In this document: positions 42,680 to 51,001 of the stretch, in pieces | How the letters are laid out: every line of letters starts with the position of its first letter | Position numbering within the stretch: position 1 is the first letter of the stretch | Assembly (NCBI RefSeq): GCF_003097535.1 | Contig: NZ_CP029187.1 | Coordinates: 558,001 to 622,000, forward strand | Direction: 5' to 3' | Source of the DNA: Flavobacterium pallidum | Lineage (GTDB): Bacteria > Bacteroidota > Bacteroidia > Flavobacteriales > Flavobacteriaceae | Length of the DNA stretch: 64,000 bases | Notes under the pieces: model-generated | Database searches by the model: none | The model's input: only the letters and a program-made list of their open reading frames with translations | What the model was told of the DNA's origin: nothing | Position numbers and translations under genes: made by a program

Positions 42680-45600
42680 ATGAGTCATAAAAAACACGAA
42701 TTCAGCATTTCCAGCTGGGCAGTAGACAATCGCGTGACGGTATATATTTTCACGATACTGATCACCATTACCGGTATTATTGCCTACATCACGATGCCAC
42801 GTGAGGATTTCCCTGAAGTCATCGAAAACAAGATTTACATTTCTTCGGTATTCCCAGGCAACTCGGCAGAGGATGTAGAGAAACTGGTGGTGAAGCCATT
42901 GGAAAAAGAAATCAAGAACATCAGCGGCGTAAACAAGATTACGTCATCGTCTTTACAGGATTACGGAATGATCATCGTCGAATTTGACGACAACATTACA
43001 ACCGAGCAGGCGAAGGAAAAAACCAAGGACAAAGTAGACCTTGTCAAATCTGACACCGACTGGCCGAATCTGGACAACGGCAGTAAAGTCGAACCCAGCG
43101 TTTTCGACCTCAATATTTCTGAAGAAGTGCCGATCCTGAACATCAACCTCAAAGGAAATTACACGACGCAACAACTGAACGATTACGGGAAACTCATCGA
43201 AGACGATTTAGAAGAAATCTCGGAAGTGAAGGACGTGGTGATCCTGGGCGTGGACGAAAAGGAAGTCGAGATTGCCGTAGACATCTTCAAGATGACCGCT
43301 GCGCAGGTGACTTTCGACGACATACAGAATGCCGTAAGGAGCGAGAATACCACACTTTCCGCCGGAAACCTCGTTTCTCAGGGCTCGCGCAACAACATCC
43401 GTATCGTAGGGGAAATCAAGGATCCGATGGAGTTGGAGAATGTCATCGTAAAATCGAATGGCGGTACAGTATACCTTAAGGATATCGCTAAAGTGAGTTT
43501 CAAGGAAGAGGAAAAAACGACCTATGCCCGTGAAAGCGGGAACGAAGTAGTCATGCTCAATGTGAAGAAACGTTCGAATACCAATATGATTTCGGCTATT
43601 GACCAGGTGAAAGAACGTCTGGAAAAAGCCAAGAAAACGTACCTACCGGCAGATTTACAGATTACCCTTACTAATGACCAGTCGTCACGCGTGGAACACC
43701 AGGTAGACGAATTGTCGAACCACATCATTTTCGGGATCATCCTGGTAATGATCGTACTGATGTTTACGATGGGACTGCGCAACTCGTTGTTTGTGGGCGC
43801 TGCCATCCCGCTGTCAATGATGATTGCCTTTACAATCCTGTCGGCTTCCGGCCTGACGCTCAATACGATGGTATTGTTCGGGTTGGTTATGGGACTTGGA
43901 ATGCTCGTCGATGATGGTATTGTGGTTGTGGACAACGTTTTTGCCAACATGAAAAAAGGCATGAACCGTTACGAGGCATCAAAAATCGGTATCGGTGAGA
44001 TCGCATGGCCTGTGATTTCATCCACCGCAACAACCCTTATGGCCTTCCTGCCTTTCCTTTTATGGCCGGGTACTATGGGTAAATTCATGAGGTATTTCCC
44101 GATAACGCTGACGGTAACACTTACCGGATCGCTGTTCGTCGCGATGATCATCAACGCTGCAATGACCGGCGGTTCGATGGATATTGAAGATAAGAATGTG
44201 ACCAAAAAATCGGCCAAAAGATATTCGATCATCTTTACGATCATAGCCATAATATTTGTCGTATTAGGTAACCTGAATGATTCTAAGCTGATGCGCGGTA
44301 TCGGGCACCTTTCCATCATCGCGTTTGTGTTCATGTGGCTGTACCGACTGCGCATTTACAAGTGGACGCAGGATTTCCAGCACAGTTTCTTCCCAAGGAT
44401 GGAAGAGCGCTACAAACGATTCCTGGCCCGCATCTTACACGGCAGGACAGCATGGCTGGCATTGCTGGGCATTATCGGTATGCTGATATTCTCGTTCATG
44501 CTTTTGGGTATTTTTCCGAGAAAGGTATTGTTCTTCCCCGATAATATTCCCAACCAGGTAATTGCGTATATCGAATATCCGCAGGGAACCGACATCAGCA
44601 AGACCAACAAGGCTACGGAATTCGTAGAAAAACAGGTCATCAACATCATGAAAAAGTATGTCGACCCGAAAACCAAAGAGAATTTCCTTGCCGAATCCGT
44701 AGTATCCCAGGTAGGCGTTGGTGCCGGAAATGCGAACGTCGATGCCGGTTCACAGGCTGAGACACCGCATAAGGGGAAAGTCACGGTAAACTTCCGCGAG
44801 TTCAAATTCAGGCGTGGCATCAATACGGCTGACATCCTTGAGGAAATCCGCTCGAAAGTCAAAGGGATTCCCGGTGCCACGGTAACTGTAGAAAAAGATG
44901 CTGCCGGACCGCCGTCCGGTTATCCGATCAGTGTGCAGCTGACAGGCCTTGATTACGAGCAAATGCTCAAGGAAGCCGACAGGATGATCGCTTTTATCAA
45001 CTCGAAAAATATTCCGGGTATTGAGCGCCTGCAGGTCGATGTCAATAAGGAAAGTCCTGAGCTTGAAGTAAAAGTGGATCGTGTCAATGCGGGAAGCCTT
45101 GGTGTTTCAACTGGGCAGCTGGGGTACAACTTACGCCGCTCTGTATACGGGCAGGAAATTTCAACGTACAAGGAAGGTGACGACGATTATAACATCGTGA
45201 TGCGCATGCAGGAAGACCAGCGTAAGAATGAAAGCATATTGTTCAACCAATCGCTAACCTTCCGCAACCAGACCGGGCAAATGCAACAGGTACCGATCTC
45301 CGGAGTGTCGTCTACAAAGAAAACCGAAACGTATAACATGATCAAGCGCAAAAACCAAAAGCGCATCATGACGATTTATTCAAACGTACTGACCGGTTAC
45401 AACGCCGATGAGATTTCGAAACAGATCGCAACCAACTTAGAAACGTACCAACTCCCTAAAAACGTCACGTATTCGTTTTCCGGAGAACAGGAAGAACAAG
45501 GCAAAAACCAGAGTTTCCTGCTGTATGCATTATTCCTGGCCTTATCCGGAATTATGATCATTATCGTATTGCAGTTTAATTCAGTATCGAAAACTGTGGT

Positions 45601-46141
45601 GATCCTCTTTACGGTATTGCTGAGTTTCAGCGGGGTTTTCTACGGATATGTCATTGCCAACATGGATTTCGTCATCCTGATGACGATGATGGGAATCATA
45701 TCGCTGGCGGGAATCGTAGTCAAGAACGGTATCGTATTGATGGATTTCTTCGTATTGCTGCTGGACGAGAAAGTTGCTGTGAAAGGCCTGAAGGAACACG
45801 ACGACCTTTCGATGGAAGACATTAAAGAAGTGATCATCGAATCCGGAAAATCAAGGCTCCGTCCGGTGTTGCTGACGGCTTTGACTGCGGTTTTGGGATT
45901 GATTCCATTGGCCATCGGATTGAACTTTGACTTCTTCTCGTTGATTACAGATTTGAATCCGCACGTGTTTATCGGCGGTGACAACGTGATTTTCTGGGGT
46001 CCATTGGCATGGACGATTATCTTCGGATTGACCTATGCCACGGTTTTGACACTGGTCATGGTTCCGGTCATGTTCTATCTCGTGAAAAACACGAAACACT
46101 GGCTGCGTGACCGTAAGAAGAAAAGACTCGCTGCCGAGTAA
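42680..46141 (+). CDS. Efflux RND transporter permease
   Basis: 1153 residues, a proton-driven inner-membrane pump of the AcrB superfamily. Helix 1 is at ~16-40 (VDNRVTVYIFTILITITGIIAYI). The first porter domain follows, then helices 2-6 with the proton-relay aspartates in GLGMLVDDGIVVVDNV (~410). An unusual extra block at ~515-560 (IIFTIIAIIFVVLGNL, IGHLSIIAFVFMWLYRL) adds about two hydrophobic segments. The second half repeats the porter and helix layout (SFLLYALFLALSGIMIIIVLQF, MMGIISLAGIVVKNGIVLMDF). Third member of TetR-TolC-MFP-RND. The substrate is unknown; hydrophobic drug export is inferred from the family. Confidence 0.95.
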   Translation: MSHKKHEFSISSWAVDNRVTVYIFTILITITGIIAYITMPREDFPEVIENKIYISSVFPGNSAEDVEKLVVKPLEKEIKNISGVNKITSSSLQDYGMIIVEFDDNITTEQAKEKTKDKVDLVKSDTDWPNLDNGSKVEPSVFDLNISEEVPILNINLKGNYTTQQLNDYGKLIEDDLEEISEVKDVVILGVDEKEVEIAVDIFKMTAAQVTFDDIQNAVRSENTTLSAGNLVSQGSRNNIRIVGEIKDPMELENVIVKSNGGTVYLKDIAKVSFKEEEKTTYARESGNEVVMLNVKKRSNTNMISAIDQVKERLEKAKKTYLPADLQITLTNDQSSRVEHQVDELSNHIIFGIILVMIVLMFTMGLRNSLFVGAAIPLSMMIAFTILSASGLTLNTMVLFGLVMGLGMLVDDGIVVVDNVFANMKKGMNRYEASKIGIGEIAWPVISSTATTLMAFLPFLLWPGTMGKFMRYFPITLTVTLTGSLFVAMIINAAMTGGSMDIEDKNVTKKSAKRYSIIFTIIAIIFVVLGNLNDSKLMRGIGHLSIIAFVFMWLYRLRIYKWTQDFQHSFFPRMEERYKRFLARILHGRTAWLALLGIIGMLIFSFMLLGIFPRKVLFFPDNIPNQVIAYIEYPQGTDISKTNKATEFVEKQVINIMKKYVDPKTKENFLAESVVSQVGVGAGNANVDAGSQAETPHKGKVTVNFREFKFRRGINTADILEEIRSKVKGIPGATVTVEKDAAGPPSGYPISVQLTGLDYEQMLKEADRMIAFINSKNIPGIERLQVDVNKESPELEVKVDRVNAGSLGVSTGQLGYNLRRSVYGQEISTYKEGDDDYNIVMRMQEDQRKNESILFNQSLTFRNQTGQMQQVPISGVSSTKKTETYNMIKRKNQKRIMTIYSNVLTGYNADEISKQIATNLETYQLPKNVTYSFSGEQEEQGKNQSFLLYALFLALSGIMIIIVLQFNSVSKTVVILFTVLLSFSGVFYGYVIANMDFVILMTMMGIISLAGIVVKNGIVLMDFFVLLLDEKVAVKGLKEHDDLSMEDIKEVIIESGKSRLRPVLLTALTAVLGLIPLAIGLNFDFFSLITDLNPHVFIGGDNVIFWGPLAWTIIFGLTYATVLTLVMVPVMFYLVKNTKHWLRDRKKKRLAAE

Positions 46142-46210
46142 ATGATTTTAAGATTATAACACCGGCTGCGCTTTAAGATTTGAAACCTTAGTCCAGCAGT
46201 TTTACAAAAG

Positions 46211-46243
46211 AAACCGTTCCGATTTTATTGGGACGGTTTTTTT
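46211..46243 (+). terminator. Rho-independent terminator of the efflux operon
   Basis: Arms AAACCGTTCC (46211-46220) and GGGACGGTTT (46230-46239), with one or two wobble pairs, followed by TTTT. Confidence 0.88.
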
Positions 46244-46326
46244 AATCCTGTAAAATCAAAGTCTTTTGTTAAAATTTTGTAATATCCAGCTGCTGATGAC
46301 GAAGTACTTTTACAAAAACTTACATT

Positions 46327-46812
46327 ATGAAAAAAATACTTCTCTTCAGTTTAATACTATTATCGTACTATTCAAAAGCGCAACAAGAACCTGCAGATGA
46401 TGCTCCCATATTCATCATCCAAATGGCAAATGCCAGGCTCATGGATAAGGAAGAAGGAAGGTTAGCCGCCGGATACGGAACCACGCAGGAAATTCGGGAT
46501 TACGGAAACCGTATGGTAAAAGAACAGGAAATGTTGTATGCTGAACTGCAAAAACTGGCCGCATCAAAAAACATCACGCTTCCCGGCGTTATCAGCGAGA
46601 AAAAAAGTAAAGCACTGCAAAAATTAGGGGAACTGCGCGGAAATAAATTTGACAAAAAATTCCTGCGCATGATTAAGATTGACCATAAACGCGATGTAAA
46701 ACGTTTTAAAAAGGCAACCGAATTTGACGACAAGGCTACCAAAACCTTTGCAGAAAAATACCTCCCTATGATCCAAAACCATTTGGATGACGTTAAAAAA
46801 ATTATAGGCTAA
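46327..46812 (+). CDS. DUF4142 family protein
   Basis: 161 residues. Signal peptide MKKILLFSLILLSYYSKAQ. The mature part is a ferritin-like four-helix domain of the DUF4142 type: FIIQMANARLMDKEEGRLAAGYGTTQEIRDYGNRMVKEQE and FLRMIKIDHKRDVKRFKKATEF, ending in KYLPMIQNHLDDVKKI. It is periplasmic; the biochemical role is unknown. Single gene with a strong terminator. Confidence 0.88.
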   Translation: MKKILLFSLILLSYYSKAQQEPADDAPIFIIQMANARLMDKEEGRLAAGYGTTQEIRDYGNRMVKEQEMLYAELQKLAASKNITLPGVISEKKSKALQKLGELRGNKFDKKFLRMIKIDHKRDVKRFKKATEFDDKATKTFAEKYLPMIQNHLDDVKKIIG

Positions 46813-46830
46813 CTATATAGTTAACTACGA

Positions 46831-46868
46831 AAAAAATCCCGTCTCGTTTGATCGAGACGGGATTTTTT
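46831..46868. terminator. Bidirectional terminator
   Basis: A perfect 16-bp stem (46831-46846 / 46853-46868) with poly-A on one side and poly-T on the other lies between the convergent DUF4142 and MORN-like genes. Confidence 0.93.
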
Positions 46869-46891
46869 ATTTGTAAAAACTTTAAAATTCC

Positions 46892-47239
46892 TTAATTCCT
46901 GTTTACAATAGCTTCCTGTTTCCAGTTCTTTACCGAAGCTACCCTGCTGTCAGAATAATCGACTTCGCTTAAGGCACCGTCGTTCCAGAAAAACCATTTG
47001 CCGGTTTTTACACCGTCTGTATATTCACCAATTGCGGTTTTATTGCCGTTTTCGTCATACGAAATCCATTTTCCATGGACTTTTCCATCCTTGTAAAAAC
47101 CTTCCTGGCTTACTTTTCCGTTTTCATAGTAATAGGTCGATTTCACCATCTGCCCTACAATTTCATTTTTCGGTTCATTATGTTGTGCGAAGATCATTCC
47201 TGAAATCAGTAGCGCTCCTGTCAATATCAATTTTTTCAT
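46892..47239 (-). CDS. MORN-repeat-like / YwqK-like secreted protein
   Basis: 115 residues with a signal peptide (MKKLILTGALLISGMIFAQ). The mature part has three or four MORN-like units: YYYENGKVSQEGFYKDGKVHGKWISYDENGNKTAIGEYTDGVKTGKWFFWNDGALSEVDY. Proteins with this pattern are often labelled YwqK-family antitoxin in Bacteroidota, but there is no toxin gene next to it and it is exported, so I do not propose a toxin-antitoxin role. Function unknown. Confidence 0.82.
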   Translation of the reverse strand: MKKLILTGALLISGMIFAQHNEPKNEIVGQMVKSTYYYENGKVSQEGFYKDGKVHGKWISYDENGNKTAIGEYTDGVKTGKWFFWNDGALSEVDYSDSRVASVKNWKQEAIVNRN

Positions 47240-47354
47240 AGCTTCGGGGTTAAATGATTAATAATTCCATAACAAATATAGAAATTACTTTACACTAAAA
47301 AAACTTTCGCTTAACAATTTGATAACATTGCATGAAAACTTAACATTGGAGCAT

Positions 47355-47381
47355 AAAAAAGCCTGCATTTTCATACAGGCT
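47355..47381 (-). terminator. Rho-independent terminator of the TlpA-like gene
   Basis: Arms AGCCTG (47360-47365) and CAGGCT (47376-47381). On the minus strand they are followed by TTTTTT. Confidence 0.85.
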
Positions 47382-47405
47382 CATTTTCAATTATGTAGCT
47401 TGGAA

Positions 47406-48401
47406 TTATTTCAGCAATCCATCCAATTGTGCCTGAAGCGCAGGATCTGAAGGCCTTGCGGCATCAGCATCTATCACTTTTCCCTGTGGATCGAGTAAAA
47501 TGAACCTCGGAATAGAATTGATGTTGTAAGCCCTTACGAAATCTGAATTCCAGTTGTTGTCCGCAATCAATTGGATACCGCCCAAAGTCTTATCAGTAAT
47601 CATTTTTTTCCATTTCTCGTAATCCTTTTTCTCGTCAACCGACAAACTTACGAATGCAATATTTTTACCATGGTACTTTTCTTCAACCTTCTGCAAATGC
47701 GGGATTTCCTGGCGGCAAGGGCCACACCATGTTGCCCAAACATCAATATAAACATACTTTCCCCTTAAATCCTCCAGCTTCGTCTTCCCGCCTTTAAAGT
47801 TTTCAAAATCAAACGACGGCGAAACATTCCCCGTTAGTTTTTGCTTTATTTTTTCCTGCTCCGCAGCTTCCGCGGCCTGTGCAGCAATGGCATCCGTCTC
47901 TTCTTTCATGGCTTTTTCCATCGCCGCCTTAAATTCAGGATCGAGGCCTTTGGCTTTCAGATTCTCAGCTACTTTAGCATGGTGTCCCGCCACAAGCTTA
48001 TTGAATTCTTCCTGGCTTTTTACCGATTGCATGGTGTTTTGCATCTCCTCTTCCATCAGGGTTTTCTTCGCAAGGAAATTGTTTTCCATTTCCCCTTTAC
48101 CTTTATATACGATCGACTCATCGAATTGCTTCGCATCCATTGTCAGGGTCAGGTCATAACCCGGCTTGAGGTAAAGTGAGGTAAACTCTGTCCCGTCCGT
48201 CATTTCATATAAGCCGGCCGGAGCCGTAAACGTGGCACTGAAAACCCCGTCCTTGTCGACAGTGATTTCTTTCCTGAACTTCTTTTCTCCTGATATCGTA
48301 AGCTTATCAGAATTGCGGTTGGCGATTTTGGCCGTAAACTTTACATCCTGGGCATATACACCGCAAACAAACAGGAATAAAAGCAAGCTGATTTTTTTCA
48401 T
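47406..48401 (-). CDS. TlpA-like thiol-disulfide oxidoreductase with N-terminal DUF4369-like domain
   Basis: 331 residues. Signal peptide ending at VYAQ (residue 18). The N-terminal ~100 residues are beta-rich (KFTAKIANRNSDKLTISG, LYLKPGYDLTLTMDAKQFDE), resembling the DUF4369 region common in Bacteroidota TlpA proteins, then a helical, Glu/Ala/Lys-rich linker (~110-180). The C-terminal thioredoxin domain carries VWATWCGPCRQEIPHL (CGPC at ~224-227) and a cis-Pro loop NINSIPRFILLD. It should act as a periplasmic or membrane-associated reductase or isomerase. A minus-strand TATATTTG box at 48428-48435 gives its promoter. Confidence 0.9.
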   Translation of the reverse strand: MKKISLLLFLFVCGVYAQDVKFTAKIANRNSDKLTISGEKKFRKEITVDKDGVFSATFTAPAGLYEMTDGTEFTSLYLKPGYDLTLTMDAKQFDESIVYKGKGEMENNFLAKKTLMEEEMQNTMQSVKSQEEFNKLVAGHHAKVAENLKAKGLDPEFKAAMEKAMKEETDAIAAQAAEAAEQEKIKQKLTGNVSPSFDFENFKGGKTKLEDLRGKYVYIDVWATWCGPCRQEIPHLQKVEEKYHGKNIAFVSLSVDEKKDYEKWKKMITDKTLGGIQLIADNNWNSDFVRAYNINSIPRFILLDPQGKVIDADAARPSDPALQAQLDGLLK

Positions 48402-48427
48402 AAGGTTAACATTTATATTTTGTCTCC

Positions 48428-48435
48428 CAAATATA
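48428..48435 (-). promoter_or_regulatory. -7 box for the TlpA-like gene
   Basis: TATATTTG on the minus strand, 26 bases before the ATG at 48401. Confidence 0.6.
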
Positions 48436-48474
48436 GTTTTTTAATTGAAACTCAATACCGTTTTAACATTTTGT

Positions 48475-48590
48475 GCGTGCCCCTGCGGGTCGGGCTGTCC
48501 GCTCTATCTTTTATGGCTTTTTGAACTTTCCATTTCTAAATCAAAGATCCCGAAGCCATAAAAGGATGCCGCTTCCATCCCTCACGCTAA
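48475..48590 (-). repeat. Interspersed palindromic element, copy E (subfamily 1)
   Basis: On the plus strand it runs GCGTGCCCCTGCGGGTCGGG, then CTGTCCGCTCTATCTTTTATGGC, a loop of about 40 bases, GCCATAAAAGGATGCCGC, and TTCCATCCCTCACGC. Outer and inner arms pair to form a long imperfect hairpin. In reverse complement it lines up with copy B at 12672. It lies upstream of aspS, 42 bases before an octamer array. Confidence 0.78.
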
Positions 48591-48632
48591 AGAAGTTCAC
48601 AAGATGGATTTCCCGAAACCTTCGAATCTTTC

Positions 48633-48664
48633 TGACTTTCCGACTTTCTGACTTTCCGACTTTT
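48633..48664 (+). repeat. Octamer array upstream of aspS (four 8-bp units)
   Basis: Units TGACTTTC, CGACTTTC, TGACTTTC, CGACTTTT. The array ends 3 bases before the aspS -7 box, so it occupies the -35 to -10 region of this promoter. Confidence 0.8.
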
Positions 48665-48667
48665 CAT

Positions 48668-48675
48668 TACTTTTG
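48668..48675 (+). promoter_or_regulatory. -7 box for aspS
   Basis: TACTTTTG, 18 bases before the ATG at 48694. It overlaps the earlier in-frame start at 48673, which is therefore rejected. Confidence 0.65.
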
Positions 48676-48693
48676 CAATCTAAATTTTCAAAC

Positions 48694-50439
48694 ATGTACA
48701 GAAGCCACAATTGCGGTGAACTCAACGCCTCGCACATCAATACCGAAGTTACCCTCGCCGGATGGGTCCAGAAATCCCGCGACAAAGGATTCATGAACTG
48801 GGTCGATTTGCGCGATCGTTATGGCATCACGCAATTGGTATTTGATGAAAGCCGTACCGACAAGGCCGTTTTTGAATTGGCCAAAACCCTCGGGCGCGAA
48901 TTCGTCATCCAGGCCAAAGGCACCGTGATTGAGCGTGAAGCCAAAAACAAAAACATCGCCACCGGCGATATCGAAATTTTAGTTTCAGAACTGACCATAT
49001 TAAACGCTGCATTATTGCCCCCGTTCACCATTGAAGACGAAACCGATGGCGGTGAGGAACTCCGCATGAAATACCGTTACCTCGACATCCGTCGTAATCC
49101 GGTGAAAAATGCGCTTTTGTTCCGTCATAAAGTGGCAATGGAAGTACGCAAGTTCCTTTCAGACCAGGATTTCTGCGAAGTGGAAACACCTTACCTTATC
49201 AAGTCCACTCCGGAAGGCGCGCGCGATTTCGTCGTGCCGAGCCGCATGAATGCGGGACAGTTTTACGCCTTGCCACAATCGCCCCAAACTTTCAAGCAAT
49301 TGCTCATGGTAGGCGGCATGGACAAATATTTCCAGATCGTAAAATGCTTCCGTGACGAGGATCTGCGTGCAGACCGCCAGCCGGAATTCACCCAAATCGA
49401 CTGCGAAATGGCATTCGTCGAACAGGAAGATATTTTAAATGTTTTCGAAGGATTGACACGTCATTTATTAAAGGAACTCAAAGGCATCGAAGTCGAAAAA
49501 TTCCCGCGCATGACCTACGACCACGCGATGAAAACCTACGGCAACGACAAACCGGACATCCGTTTCGGGATGGAATTCGGGGAACTCAACGCCGTGACAC
49601 AACACAAGGATTTCGGCGTGTTCAATTCCGCTGAATTGGTGCTCGCCATCGCAGCGCCAAAATGCGGTGAATACACCCGAAAAGAAATCGACGCATTGAT
49701 CGAATGGGTGAAGCGCCCGCAAATCGGAGCCAGTGGCATGGTATATGTAAAATGCAACGAAGACGGCACTTATAAATCATCCGTAGACAAATTCTACGAC
49801 CAGGAAGATTTAAAAAAATGGGCGGAAGCCACCGGTGCCAAACCCGGCGACATGATTTTCGTACTTTCCGGCCCGACTGATAAGACCAGGACACAAATGA
49901 GCGCTTTGCGTATGGAGTTGGCCACAAGATTAGGCCTTAGAAATCCTGAAGTTTTCGCACCTCTTTGGGTTGTAGATTTCCCATTATTGGAAAAAGATGA
50001 AGAGAGCAACCGCTGGCACGCAATGCACCATCCGTTCACGTCGCCAAAACCCGAAGACATGGCATTGCTTGAAACCGATCCTGGTAAAGTACGCGCCAAT
50101 GCTTACGATATGGTATTGAACGGAAATGAAATCGGTGGTGGTTCGATCAGGATCCACGACAAGGCAACACAGCAACTGATGTTTAAATATTTAGGCTTTA
50201 CAGAAGAAGAAGCGAAAAATCAATTCGGGTTCCTGATGGATGCCTTCCAGTTTGGCGCACCGCCACACGGTGGACTGGCTTTTGGACTGGACCGTTTGGT
50301 GGCCATCCTTGGTGGGCAGGAAACCATCCGCGACTTCATCGCTTTCCCGAAAAACAATTCCGGGCGTGACGTGATGATCGATGCACCGTCGGCGATTGAC
50401 AGCAAGCAGCTGGACGAACTCAGCATCGCTTTAAAATAA
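48694..50439 (+). CDS. aspS: Aspartyl-tRNA synthetase
   Basis: 581 residues from the ATG at 48694 ([15 protein letters not shown]); the typical bacterial length. The N-terminal OB-fold anticodon-binding domain (~1-105) has [31 protein letters not shown]. Class II motifs: motif 2 [21 protein letters not shown] (~220-240) and motif 3 [19 protein letters not shown] (~525-543). [19 protein letters not shown] is the aspartate-site block, and the bacterial GAD insertion lies at ~290-410. It charges tRNA-Asp. Single gene with its own promoter and terminator. Confidence 0.98.
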   Translation: MYRSHNCGELNASHINTEVTLAGWVQKSRDKGFMNWVDLRDRYGITQLVFDESRTDKAVFELAKTLGREFVIQAKGTVIEREAKNKNIATGDIEILVSELTILNAALLPPFTIEDETDGGEELRMKYRYLDIRRNPVKNALLFRHKVAMEVRKFLSDQDFCEVETPYLIKSTPEGARDFVVPSRMNAGQFYALPQSPQTFKQLLMVGGMDKYFQIVKCFRDEDLRADRQPEFTQIDCEMAFVEQEDILNVFEGLTRHLLKELKGIEVEKFPRMTYDHAMKTYGNDKPDIRFGMEFGELNAVTQHKDFGVFNSAELVLAIAAPKCGEYTRKEIDALIEWVKRPQIGASGMVYVKCNEDGTYKSSVDKFYDQEDLKKWAEATGAKPGDMIFVLSGPTDKTRTQMSALRMELATRLGLRNPEVFAPLWVVDFPLLEKDEESNRWHAMHHPFTSPKPEDMALLETDPGKVRANAYDMVLNGNEIGGGSIRIHDKATQQLMFKYLGFTEEEAKNQFGFLMDAFQFGAPPHGGLAFGLDRLVAILGGQETIRDFIAFPKNNSGRDVMIDAPSAIDSKQLDELSIALK

Positions 50440-50445
50440 CAAATC

Positions 50446-50472
50446 AAGCCCCGTGAAATCGGGGCTTTTTTT
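50446..50472 (+). terminator. Rho-independent terminator of aspS
   Basis: Arms AAGCCCCG (50446-50453) and CGGGGCTT (50460-50467) followed by TTTTT. Confidence 0.92.
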
Positions 50473-50555
50473 AAGGCCGAATTGTAAAGCTTTCCGAATT
50501 TTAACTTTTTTTTAATTTTTTTAACATTCGCTGATTATCATATCATTATAAATAG

Positions 50556-50563
50556 TACATTTG
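50556..50563 (+). promoter_or_regulatory. -7 box for the cold-shock gene
   Basis: TACATTTG, 28 bases before the ATG. The implied leader is about 22 nt, far shorter than the long thermosensor leader of E. coli cspA. Confidence 0.55.
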
Positions 50564-50591
50564 TTCCTTATTAATTATTTTTTATTACACA

Positions 50592-50789
50592 ATGCGTACA
50601 GGTACAGTAAAATTTTTCAATGAATCTAAAGGTTACGGATTCATTACAGATGATGAAACAGGAAAAGACATTTTCGTTCATGCTTCAGGACTCAAAGCGG
50701 AAGAGCTTCGCGAAGGAGACAAAGTATCTTACGAAGAGGAAGAAGGAAGAAAAGGTAAAGTGGCAGCTCAGGTAGTTGTAAACGGATAA
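50592..50789 (+). CDS. Cold-shock domain protein
   Basis: 65 residues, one cold-shock OB-fold that binds single-stranded RNA/DNA. RNP-1 is KGYGFI (14-19) and RNP-2 is DIFVHAS (29-35). It acts as an RNA chaperone in the cytoplasm. Single gene with a terminator whose hairpin has a C(UUCG)G loop. Whether it responds to cold is unknown; the short leader argues against E. coli-type leader control. Confidence 0.95.
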   Translation: MRTGTVKFFNESKGYGFITDDETGKDIFVHASGLKAEELREGDKVSYEEEEGRKGKVAAQVVVNG

Positions 50790-50834
50790 CCTTAACTGAA
50801 TATATAAGATTATTTTAGTTCTTCAGACAGTTTC

Positions 50835-50861
50835 AAGGCGTCCTTCGGGGCGCTTTTTTTA
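50835..50861 (+). terminator. Rho-independent terminator of the cold-shock gene
   Basis: Stem from AAGGCGTCC (50835-50843) with GGGGCGCTT (50848-50856), UUCG tetraloop, then T-run. Confidence 0.88.
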
Positions 50862-50871
50862 TTTTGTTTTC

Positions 50872-50950
50872 AGGAGCTAATCCCGCTGTCCGCTATATCT
50901 TTTGCTTTTTAAAGAAAAAAGCAAAAGGATGCCGCTTCCATCAGGGCTAA
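50872..50950 (-). repeat. Interspersed palindromic element, copy F (subfamily 2)
   Basis: Plus strand: AGGAGCTAATCCCGCTGTCC, then GCTATATCTTTTGCTTTTT, a short loop, AAAAAGCAAAAGGAT and GCCGCTTCCATCAGGGCTA. This is the cleanest copy: arms TCTTTTGCTTTTT / AAAAAGCAAAAGGA pair well. It lies between the cold-shock terminator and the bioF promoter. Confidence 0.8.
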
Positions 50951-50988
50951 AAATCCGGACCAAAACGACGAATTATTTCCAAAATCGG

Positions 50989-50996
50989 TATTTTTG
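50989..50996 (+). promoter_or_regulatory. -7 box for the biotin operon
   Basis: TATTTTTG ends 5 bases before the bioF ATG, predicting an almost leaderless mRNA. No BirA-type dyad operator is seen. Confidence 0.6.
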
Positions 50997-51001
50997 CCAA
51001 C

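Noticed and set aside
46811..46822. AACTATATAGTT palindrome after the DUF4142 gene
   Set aside because: A short AT-rich palindrome of this kind is expected by chance and is next to a stronger terminator.
46892..47239. YwqK-type antitoxin of a toxin-antitoxin pair
   Set aside because: The MORN-like protein has a signal peptide and no toxin partner next to it.
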